A stretch of DNA of 64,000 bases from SFHK01 sp964554795 (GTDB taxonomy: Bacteria; Bacillota; Clostridia; Christensenellales; Aristaeellaceae): the NCBI GenBank assembly GCA_964554795.1, contig CAZKQB010000008.1, forward strand, positions 11,868-75,867. The letters run 5' to 3'. The translations under genes were made by a program, and so were the position numbers. Under the pieces are notes generated by a model. That model was given only the letters and a program-made list of their open reading frames with translations, was not told the origin of the DNA and searched no databases. Shown here piece by piece: positions 42,265 to 49,505 of the stretch (positions are counted from its first letter, which is position 1; every line of letters starts with the position of its first letter).

Positions 42265-43196
42265 GCCTTCCTCTCCTCCTTCCCCTTCTGATGACCGTAG
42301 ATCTTATGGGGCATGAACCGATCGAGCAGCGGCGTCAGTATGTTCATGAACAGCACTGCATAGGTCACGCCCTCCGGATAGCTGCCGTAATTGCGAATGA
42401 CGACGGTAATCAGGCCAATGCCTGCTGCATAGACCACCTGCGCGCGAGAGGACATAGGACTGGTCGCGTAGTCGTTCGCCATAAAGGCCGCGGCAAACAG
42501 CACGCCGCCGGACAGCACGGCATACAGCGGATCAAAGCCCAGAATCCACGAAAAAAACGCCGTAGAGCCTATCACGATTGTCGGAATGCGCCATGTAACC
42601 GTCCGGGTCAAAAGCAGAAGAAGCATCCCCGCCAGAATCGCGAGCTTGCATGTTTCACCGATCGTACCCGGCACATTGCCCCAAAAGAGCTCCAGATAGG
42701 AATATGCACCCTCCGCGCCGCGCGCCAGCGGCGTAGCGGTGGATACTGCATCTACGCCAAACCGGCTTGCGGTCACATAGGCCGTCATGCGCGCCGGCCA
42801 CGAGGCCAGAAGCACCGCGCGGGCTGCCATCGCAGGGTTCAGGAAATTGTCTCCAATGCCCCCAAACAGCTGCTTCACAACGATGATCGCGAACACGCTG
42901 CCTACGGCGGCCATCCACCAGGTCGCCGTAGGCGGAAGGATAAGCCCCAGAATCAAGCCGGTCACGGCTGCCGACAGGTCGCCTACGCGTACCGACAGCC
43001 GTCCAAGCTTTTGCCATGCGTATTCGGCAATGACAGCCGATGCAGTAGATACGCACAAAAGCATCAGTGCATGCATACCAAAATACCATACGCCTGCCAC
43101 AGCCGATGGCAGAAGCGCCAGCAGCACGTTAAGCATCAGCCTTGTAGTCGTCTTGGGTGAACGAATATGGGGCGCAGTGGAAAGACGCAGACTCAT
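42261..43196 (-). CDS. rnfD: Rnf complex subunit RnfD
   Basis: The 311-residue protein has about nine membrane helices. The motif GVDAVSTATPLARG (S-T-A-T) carries the Thr that is covalently linked to FMN. RnfD forms part of the ion channel. It overlaps rnfC by ATGA. Confidence 0.96.
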   Translation of the reverse strand: MSLRLSTAPHIRSPKTTTRLMLNVLLALLPSAVAGVWYFGMHALMLLCVSTASAVIAEYAWQKLGRLSVRVGDLSAAVTGLILGLILPPTATWWMAAVGSVFAIIVVKQLFGGIGDNFLNPAMAARAVLLASWPARMTAYVTASRFGVDAVSTATPLARGAEGAYSYLELFWGNVPGTIGETCKLAILAGMLLLLLTRTVTWRIPTIVIGSTAFFSWILGFDPLYAVLSGGVLFAAAFMANDYATSPMSSRAQVVYAAGIGLITVVIRNYGSYPEGVTYAVLFMNILTPLLDRFMPHKIYGHQKGKEERKA

Positions 43197-44515
43197 TTCG
43201 CTTTTCCTCCCTTTGCCCGCTGTGCGAGCTTCTGTTTAACGATCTTGAACGATGCCGTAAGCCAGCGCCTGGACGGGCACTCATAGGAGCAGCAGCCGCA
43301 CAGGATGCAGTCTGTCACATGCAGCTTCTCGGCCATATCCAGCTTGTCCGCATCGGCGGCCACCTTCATCTGATAAGGATTCAGGCCAATCGGGCACACG
43401 GCCACGCAGTGTCCGCAGCGGATACACGGCCCCTCCTCCACGCTCCGCGCCTCTCTTTCATTGTATACCACGATGCCGTTCGTGCTTTTGCTCATCGGCA
43501 TGTAGATATTGGGCAGGCACAGCCCCGTCATTCCGCCGCCGAAGGCAATTTTCCCGGGTGTGTCAGAAAAGCCGCCGCATGCGCCGATGATATCCTCGGC
43601 TATTGTTCCGATGCGCAAGCGCAGGTTTGCCGGATTGCGCACGCAGCCGGTCACCGTAGTAATGCGGCTAATGAGCGGCTTTCCATCGATCACCGCGTCG
43701 GCAATCGCCGCACACGTGCTCACATTTAAAACAATCACACCCGCATCGATCGGTAGCTTCTTAACCGGAACCTGCCTCTTGGCAACCGCCTCAATCAGCT
43801 GCTTCTCGCCGCCCTGCGGATACTTCGTTTTCAGAACGCGCACCGACACGCCGTCGCGCCCGTTTGCCGCGCGCCGCAGGCTCTCGATCGCGTCCGGCTT
43901 GTTGTCCTCAATCGCAATAATTCCCTTTTTCACGTTCAGCGCTCGCATGGCCGCGCGCAGACCGTCCACAACGCGCCCGGGCGACTCCAGCATCAGCCGA
44001 TGGTCGCACGTCAGATGCGTTTCGCACTCCGCGCCGTTCACGATAATCATTTCACATTTCTGCTCCGGCTTCAGGCTCAGCTTCACGTGCGTCGGAAAGG
44101 AAGCGCCGCCCATACCACAGATGCCGGCGTCCCGAATTGCAGGCACGATCTTCGCCGGATCAATCGATTCGACGCTGCCCAGCGGATGAAGCTCCGTCCA
44201 TTCGTCCAGAAAATCATTTCGGATTGTGACGGCCATCACCGGTTCCTCCATCAGATAGGGAATCCGCTCGACCGCCACCACCTCGCCGGATACGGATGCA
44301 TGCACCGGGATACCGAAAAAGCCTACTGGCGTGCCAATGACCTGCCCCAGCTTTACCATATCGCCCTTCTTCACGCATGGCTCCGACGGCGCTCCGATGT
44401 GCATGCTCATAATCAGCTGCACCGTATCGCTGACAAAATCGCGGGTGTGCAGGCGCTTCGTCGAGTCCTTGCTTTCGTAATTCAGGTGTACGCCGCGTTT
44501 GAACGTCGCCTTCAT
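43193..44515 (-). CDS. rnfC: Rnf complex subunit RnfC
   Basis: The 440-residue peripheral protein has an N-terminal barrel-sandwich domain, the NADH/FMN-binding part (GMGGASFPTHVKLS) and two [4Fe-4S] motifs (CIRCGHCVAVCP, CILCGCCSYECP). It exchanges electrons with NAD on the cytoplasmic side. It overlaps rnfG by ATGA. Confidence 0.96.
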   Translation of the reverse strand: MKATFKRGVHLNYESKDSTKRLHTRDFVSDTVQLIMSMHIGAPSEPCVKKGDMVKLGQVIGTPVGFFGIPVHASVSGEVVAVERIPYLMEEPVMAVTIRNDFLDEWTELHPLGSVESIDPAKIVPAIRDAGICGMGGASFPTHVKLSLKPEQKCEMIIVNGAECETHLTCDHRLMLESPGRVVDGLRAAMRALNVKKGIIAIEDNKPDAIESLRRAANGRDGVSVRVLKTKYPQGGEKQLIEAVAKRQVPVKKLPIDAGVIVLNVSTCAAIADAVIDGKPLISRITTVTGCVRNPANLRLRIGTIAEDIIGACGGFSDTPGKIAFGGGMTGLCLPNIYMPMSKSTNGIVVYNEREARSVEEGPCIRCGHCVAVCPIGLNPYQMKVAADADKLDMAEKLHVTDCILCGCCSYECPSRRWLTASFKIVKQKLAQRAKGGKAK

Positions 44516-45111
44516 TGCGCATCTCCCTCCGCATTTCCGCCGGACAGCACGAGTCCTTGCACATATTCCGACACGCGCGTGACAGTGTCGTTTACGGCGT
44601 TTGATGTAACCGTCGCAGACGTAATCGCATCCACAGTATCCGCACCCTTTGCCTCGCCCGCTTTCACAACGGTCAGCGGCGCGCGCTTTCCCACAAAGCC
44701 GTCCGTAAAAGCGGCCTCCCTTGCCTTTGCGCCCAGACCTGCAGTTTCCGAAAAGCTTGCGCCGCCTACGGATATGCCGGTAATTTCACCGTCCGTGCGC
44801 AGCCCTACAATGACCTCTATTTCACCGCCGAAGCCACGACCCGTGCCCTGCACCACATAGCCCACACACGCTCCGTCCTGCAGCGCCTCATACACCCAGT
44901 CAACCTCGGCATTCCCGTGCGTCTCCAGCAGCCGGAATGCGTCCGCCTCCGGCATCACGGCCGTGCGCGCCTTCTCCGCCTTGCTGCGCTCCTGCGCGGC
45001 AATCGGATCCTTGGTAAGCATATACGTCGCACCAAGCACAAGCCCTGCAAAAAGCGTAAGAACCGCAAGCGCCAGATAACAGGGCACGCGCGGCGAACCT
45101 TTTTGATTCAT
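44512..45111 (-). CDS. rnfG: Rnf complex subunit RnfG
   Basis: The 199-residue protein has one N-terminal membrane helix and an outer FMN-binding domain. The flavinylation site is in DAITSATVTS, with Ala-Thr-Val-Thr and Ser where Gly is more usual. An FMN is attached to the Thr through a phosphoester bond. Here rnfG precedes rnfC, whereas the common clostridial order is CDGEAB. GGAGGGAAG precedes the start. Confidence 0.95.
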   Translation of the reverse strand: MNQKGSPRVPCYLALAVLTLFAGLVLGATYMLTKDPIAAQERSKAEKARTAVMPEADAFRLLETHGNAEVDWVYEALQDGACVGYVVQGTGRGFGGEIEVIVGLRTDGEITGISVGGASFSETAGLGAKAREAAFTDGFVGKRAPLTVVKAGEAKGADTVDAITSATVTSNAVNDTVTRVSEYVQGLVLSGGNAEGDAQ

Positions 45112-45129
45112 AATTTTCTTCCCTCCGTG

Positions 45130-45666
45130 CTACCGTTTTTCAGATTGCATTTCTCTGACGGCACGCTCAATCCGCGGGTCAAGCCCCCGTAGCGCACGCA
45201 TTGCCGCCCGACACAGAACGCCGGTGGCAATCCCCGCTGCAACGGAACCGACCAGCAGCAATGGCGCCTGCAAAAGCGCCGCCCACGAGCCCAGCATGAA
45301 CCCGGATACGCACAGCTGCCCTGTCATATGTGCACCCGCGCCCAGCACACTCACCCCGACCGGACTCAGACGCCGGGTGCGAACGCCCGCCGTCATTGCC
45401 AGCATGGCGCAAACGCTGCCTGCCAACGCATACAGCATACCCGTCACGCCAGAAAACAGCAGCCCACACAAAACTGGCTTCAGTATACACAGCACCCAAG
45501 CGCCGCCCGCGCCAAAGCAAAGAAGCACCAGCAGCAATACCGAGTTACCCAGCCCGATTCGCAGCCCGGGTACAGCCGATACCGGCGGAAGCTGCCGTTC
45601 TACAAAGCCCAGCAGCAAAATCAGCGCAAGCATGATCCCGTATCGTGCCGCTGCTCGCGCCTTCAT
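45130..45666 (-). CDS. Gx transporter family membrane protein (heptaprenyl diphosphate synthase component I-like)
   Basis: The 178-residue protein has about five membrane helices and the block PPVSAVPGLRIGLGNSVLLL typical of the Gx family. These proteins look like ECF S components and were first named as component I of heptaprenyl diphosphate synthase, though the exact role is unclear. It overlaps the NusG-II gene by ATGA and precedes rnfG by 18 bases. Clostridial genomes often have it near Rnf or quinone genes. Confidence 0.85.
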   Translation of the reverse strand: MKARAAARYGIMLALILLLGFVERQLPPVSAVPGLRIGLGNSVLLLVLLCFGAGGAWVLCILKPVLCGLLFSGVTGMLYALAGSVCAMLAMTAGVRTRRLSPVGVSVLGAGAHMTGQLCVSGFMLGSWAALLQAPLLLVGSVAAGIATGVLCRAAMRALRGLDPRIERAVREMQSEKR

Positions 45667-46052
45667 GCGTCCGGCGCGTCTGTATCCGACGCAAAAAGCT
45701 GCACGTCCACGGCGTTCGGCAGACACACGATATGCGCGCCCATCGCTCGCCCAGAAGCATTCTCCGGCGTCATCCAGCCCTGCTCCACGCACAGCTGATT
45801 GGTGCATGTGGAGGCCTTCATGCGCACACGGCCGTTCGCGATTTCAATTTCGTTCCGGCAGCCGTTTTCCTGCTCCGCAACGATCGTCCGCGATTCATCC
45901 AGCCGCACCTCGGTAAGCAGACTGCCGCCCACATAGACGCGCACGCAGTCCGCCCGTTCCGCGCACGTTTTCAGGATGGATATGCCTGTCCACGCCAGCA
46001 GAGCCGCCGCCAGCAGCACCGCAATCACGAGAACGTCCGCGCGTCTGAGCAT
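45663..46052 (-). CDS. Membrane-anchored NusG domain II protein
   Basis: The 129-residue protein has one N-terminal membrane helix (VLVIAVLLAAALLAWTGISI) and an extracytoplasmic NusG-II-type beta domain with STCTNQLCVEQGWM and HIVCLPNAVDV. The Cys residues may hold a cofactor or form a disulfide. The ATG at 46052 has a near-perfect RBS (GGAGGAAGG); an upstream ATG at 46088 lies on the promoter -10 box. It is the first gene of the Rnf operon. Confidence 0.85.
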   Translation of the reverse strand: MLRRADVLVIAVLLAAALLAWTGISILKTCAERADCVRVYVGGSLLTEVRLDESRTIVAEQENGCRNEIEIANGRVRMKASTCTNQLCVEQGWMTPENASGRAMGAHIVCLPNAVDVQLFASDTDAPDA

Positions 46053-46086
46053 ACCCCTTCCTCCGCTTCGATTTCGGTCTTTCTTC

Positions 46087-46115
46087 ATTATAAATGCCTT
46101 TTTCCCGTGCGTCAA
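46087..46115 (-). promoter_or_regulatory. Promoter of the Rnf-flavin operon
   Basis: On the minus strand TTGACG (46110-46115) and TATAAT (46087-46092) are 17 bases apart. It is the only strong promoter seen for the 13 genes to 36706. Confidence 0.8.
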
Positions 46116-46150
46116 CGGGCAAAATCCGCATGCACGCAGATATATACAGC

Positions 46151-46202
46151 ACATCGCAAAAACGGTGAAGGCGCTTTTGCACCTCCAACATTTTTGCGAT
46201 GT
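46151..46202 (-). terminator. Hairpin after nrdG
   Basis: ACATCGCAAAAA (46151-46162) pairs perfectly with TTTTTGCGATGT (46191-46202), five bases past the nrdG stop. The T-rich part lies inside the stem rather than after it, so termination strength is uncertain. Confidence 0.5.
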
Positions 46203-46206
46203 TTCT

Positions 46207-46713
46207 TTACATCTGAACCTTCTCGACGGCGCACCCAGCCGCAAGCGACGCCGGCACGTCGATCAGCCGCTGATTTTTGCTCCCACGAAAGCGCAGCTCC
46301 AGCGTGCGCTGTGAAAGCAGGAACGGCCCATCCACCAGTACGTCAACCTCAGAGAGCAGGCTAAGAATCTGCGGATCCTCCTCCGCCTTTCTCATCAGCT
46401 GCTCATACGTCCAGCCGCTATATGCCCATACATTCAGCCCCAGACGCTTTGCTTCATGCGCCAGTCGCGCGCAGGGCTCCGGCTGACAGAACGGATCTCC
46501 GCCTGTGAGCGTCAAACCGTCCAGCAGCGGGTTATCTGCCATCGTTTCGACGATCCTGTCCGTGCTTTCCAGTCTTCCGGCGTCAAAGGCATGCGTTTCG
46601 GGATTATGGCAGCCGGGACAATCGTGCGGGCAGCCCTGCGTGAACACAGCCAGCCGAAAGCCGGGCCCGTCTACAATGGAATCATTGACGATTCCCGCGA
46701 TTCGAATTTCCAT
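46207..46713 (-). CDS. nrdG: Anaerobic ribonucleotide reductase-activating protein
   Basis: The 168-residue radical SAM enzyme has CPHDCPGCHNPETH, the CxxxxxCxxC-type cluster site (TQGCPHDCPGC), and DGLTLTGGDPF. It makes the glycyl radical on NrdD. It starts three bases after the nrdD stop. Confidence 0.96.
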   Translation of the reverse strand: MEIRIAGIVNDSIVDGPGFRLAVFTQGCPHDCPGCHNPETHAFDAGRLESTDRIVETMADNPLLDGLTLTGGDPFCQPEPCARLAHEAKRLGLNVWAYSGWTYEQLMRKAEEDPQILSLLSEVDVLVDGPFLLSQRTLELRFRGSKNQRLIDVPASLAAGCAVEKVQM

Positions 46714-46716
46714 TTT

Positions 46717-49035
46717 TTACTGCACCTGATGCTTCACTCGGTCGTGCTCTTCCGCGCGCTTGGCGTTGTTCCACTTATCCATCGTGCCGACAAGATAACC
46801 GGTGATGCGGCGGATGCGCTCAAAGTGCACCGTGCCCTCCGCGCGGCCACAGCTGGGGCAATGATCTCCAATGATGCCGTTATAGCCGCACACAGGGTCG
46901 CGATCAACCGGATGGTTGATTGAGCCGTAGCCAATGCCGCTTTCCTTCATCAGACGCACGATCTTCTCAAACGCCTCCAGATTCTGCGTGGTGTCGCCGT
47001 CCAACTCCACATAGGAGATATGACCCGCGTTCGTCAGCTCGTGATACGGCGCCTCCAAGCGAATCTTCTTCGCCGCGGAAATCGGGAAATAGACCGGCAC
47101 ATGGAACGAATTGGTGTAATATTCACGATCGGTCACGCCCTCAATCACGCCGTAACGCTCGCGGTCAAGCCGCACGAAGCGACCAGACAGTCCCTCGGCC
47201 GGAGTCGCAAGCAACGTGTAGTTCAGGTGACGCTCGGCGCTCACCTCGTCCATGCGGCGGCGCATATAGGTGATGATTTCAAGGCCCAGATTTTGCGCGC
47301 GCTCACTCTCGCCGTGATGCTCGCCAATCAGGCACTTGAGCGTTTCAGCCAAACCAATGAAGCCAACGGAGAGCGTGCCATGCTTGAGGACCTCGCGCAC
47401 CTCTTCGTTCCAATCCAGCTTCTCGGAGTCGATCCACACGCCCTGTCCCATCAGGAACGGGAAATTGCGCACGCACTTCCTGCACTGAATCTCGAAGCGC
47501 TCCGTCAGCTGATCAACCGCCAGATCGAGCATGCGGGACAGCTCGCTAAAGAACATGTCGATGTTGTGGTTGGCCTTGATTGCCAGCCTCGGCAGGTTAA
47601 TGGACGTGAACGACAGGTTTCCGCGTCCATTGGAGATTTCGCGGGTGGGATCGTACACGTTTCCGATGACGCGAGTGCGGCAGCCCATGTAGGCAATCTC
47701 GGTTTCCGGGTGACCGGGCTTATAATACTTCAGGTTAAACGGCGCATCCTGGAACGAGAAGTTCGGGAACAAGCGCTTCGCGCTTACGCGCATCGCCAGC
47801 TTGAACAGATCGTAGTTCGGGTCGCCGGGATTGTAATTGATACCTTCCTTCACGCGGAAAATCTGGATGGGGAAAATCGGCGTCTCGCCGCCGCCCAGAC
47901 CGGCCTCGGTAGCAAGCAGCAGGTTACGTATGACCATACGCGCTTCCGGCTCGGTATCCATACCATAGTTGATGGACGAGAACGGAACCTGCGCGCCCGC
48001 GCGGGAATTCATCGTGTTCAGGTTGTGAACCAGCGCTTCCATCGCCTGATAGGTAGCGCGGTCAGTTTCCTCCGTTGCCTTGCGCTGCGCGAATGCCTGA
48101 AGCATTTCGACCATATTCTCCGGCACATTCAGCGCCAGCAGCTTCTCGCGCTCCGCCTGCTTGTATTCGGCGTTCTCCTCCAGCGTGGGGCTCTTGCCCT
48201 CCGCCTTCAGTTCGTTTATGTAGCCGACGACCAGCTGATCGGCATCGTCATGATCCAGCTTCAGCTCCAGCGCACGCGCCATATTCGCGCGGTAGCGCTT
48301 AACGAACGTCTTCTTCACACCCTCCGCCATCGAATAATCGAAGTTCACGATAGACTGACCGCCGTGCTGATCGTTCTGATTCGCCTGAATGGCGATGCAC
48401 GCCAGCGCAGAATAGCTGGCAATGTCATTGGGCTCGCGAAGCACGCCGTGACCGGTCGAGAAGCCGTCGTGGAACAACGACAGGAGGTCGATCTGCGTGC
48501 AGGTGGTGGTAAGCGTATAAAAGTCCATATCGTGGATATGGATATCGCCGTCGTTATGTGCGGCGGCATGCTCGGGCTTGAGCACAAACATGCTGTTGAA
48601 CTGCTTCGCGCCCTCGCTGCCATACTTCAGCATGGCGCCCATGGCCGTATCGCCGTTGATGTTGGCGTTTTCGCGCTTGATATCGCTATCGCGCGCGGCT
48701 TTAAATGTTATATCGTCATAAATACGCATCAGGCGCGTATTCATCTGGCGCACGCGGGAGCGCTCGGCGCGGTACACGATGTAGCTCTTGGCGGTGTTCA
48801 CAAAGCCGTTATCGATCAGCACGCGCTCGACGACGTCCTGCACCTCCTCTACCGTGGGAACCTCCGTATCTTTATCTGCCGACAGGCGTTCAACAACCTG
48901 ATCGGCCAGCTCTGCGGCCGTCTCCACGGTCTTCGCGCTGCCGGAGGCGACGAACGCCTTCTGGATTGCTTCTGTAATCTTCTCCTTATCGAATTCGACT
49001 TTTCTGCCGTCTCTCTTGATGATGGTATCGATCAT
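46717..49035 (-). CDS. nrdD: Class III anaerobic ribonucleoside-triphosphate reductase
   Basis: The 772-residue protein has an N-terminal ATP-cone (IIKRDGRKVEFDKEKITEAI), the catalytic barrel, and a C-terminal zinc site (CGYNG and CPSCG). The glycyl-radical loop is RRITGYLVGT, near residues 742-751. It makes deoxynucleotides without oxygen, activated by NrdG next door. The same radical tail occurs again in a small protein at 61241-61516. Candidate NrdR boxes and a strong promoter lie upstream. Confidence 0.97.
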   Translation of the reverse strand: MIDTIIKRDGRKVEFDKEKITEAIQKAFVASGSAKTVETAAELADQVVERLSADKDTEVPTVEEVQDVVERVLIDNGFVNTAKSYIVYRAERSRVRQMNTRLMRIYDDITFKAARDSDIKRENANINGDTAMGAMLKYGSEGAKQFNSMFVLKPEHAAAHNDGDIHIHDMDFYTLTTTCTQIDLLSLFHDGFSTGHGVLREPNDIASYSALACIAIQANQNDQHGGQSIVNFDYSMAEGVKKTFVKRYRANMARALELKLDHDDADQLVVGYINELKAEGKSPTLEENAEYKQAEREKLLALNVPENMVEMLQAFAQRKATEETDRATYQAMEALVHNLNTMNSRAGAQVPFSSINYGMDTEPEARMVIRNLLLATEAGLGGGETPIFPIQIFRVKEGINYNPGDPNYDLFKLAMRVSAKRLFPNFSFQDAPFNLKYYKPGHPETEIAYMGCRTRVIGNVYDPTREISNGRGNLSFTSINLPRLAIKANHNIDMFFSELSRMLDLAVDQLTERFEIQCRKCVRNFPFLMGQGVWIDSEKLDWNEEVREVLKHGTLSVGFIGLAETLKCLIGEHHGESERAQNLGLEIITYMRRRMDEVSAERHLNYTLLATPAEGLSGRFVRLDRERYGVIEGVTDREYYTNSFHVPVYFPISAAKKIRLEAPYHELTNAGHISYVELDGDTTQNLEAFEKIVRLMKESGIGYGSINHPVDRDPVCGYNGIIGDHCPSCGRAEGTVHFERIRRITGYLVGTMDKWNNAKRAEEHDRVKHQVQ

Positions 49036-49107
49036 GTTGAATCGTCCTTTTCACTGAATTTGCAGCGCTCGCTCATTTTAAAGCAAACCAAAACGCAACC
49101 TCGCAGC

Positions 49108-49154
49108 GTACATCATGTTGTGTGTCATCTCGACATCAATACAACATATCGAAT
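49108..49154. promoter_or_regulatory. Candidate pair of NrdR boxes upstream of nrdD
   Basis: ACACAACATGATGTAC (minus strand, 49108-49123) and ATACAACATATCGAAT (plus strand, 49139-49154) match about 12 and 11 of 16 positions of the NrdR box as I remember it. Their starts are 31 bases apart, the spacing known for NrdR tandem boxes. They lie downstream of the strong promoter, so a second promoter or a roadblock would be needed. The same bases could form an mRNA hairpin (ATGTTGT/ACAACAT). Confidence 0.5.
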
Positions 49155-49163
49155 CCGCGTGTG

Positions 49164-49226
49164 TTGCGCCCCTCGCTCTCGGGGCGCGCCGAAGGCGTCT
49201 CCCCCGTTCGCTCTCGCCCGGGAACG
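49164..49226 (-). other. Structured nrdD leader
   Basis: Two hairpins lie in the long nrdD leader: GCGCCCC/GGGGCGC (49166-49187) and one with CCGTTC/GAACGG (about 49203-49227). I recognise no riboswitch class. The stretch from 49262 to 49505 holds no gene; a TATAAT at 49460-49465 may serve the plus-strand mannosidase gene. Confidence 0.45.
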
Positions 49227-49232
49227 GAGTCC

Positions 49233-49261
49233 ATTATAGGTGACTTAACACACGAAATCAA
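49233..49261 (-). promoter_or_regulatory. Promoter of nrdDG
   Basis: On the minus strand TTGATT (49256-49261) and TATAAT (49233-49238) are 17 bases apart. They give a leader of about 190 bases. Confidence 0.7.
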
Positions 49262-49505
49262 GAGGGCAATCATAAGCACTTTTTAAATCGAGCGCGCGAA
49301 TTTGTTTTGGAAATTTCATATATTCGTACCCATCCTCCCGGAAAAGCCGTGTTTTTACGGCATTGCACGCAGCAAGATATTAAATTGTTCCGACATGGAG
49401 ACCGTCTCCGCCGTTGCGTTAAATTTCGCGTTGCACCCGTTTTTTGGCGTCCGTCACGCTATAATGGACGTGCAATAATCAAACTAAGATGCGGAGGCTT
49501 GACTC

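Noticed and set aside
47020..49239. 739-codon plus-strand frame
   Set aside because: It is the antisense shadow of nrdD and runs through its promoter region.
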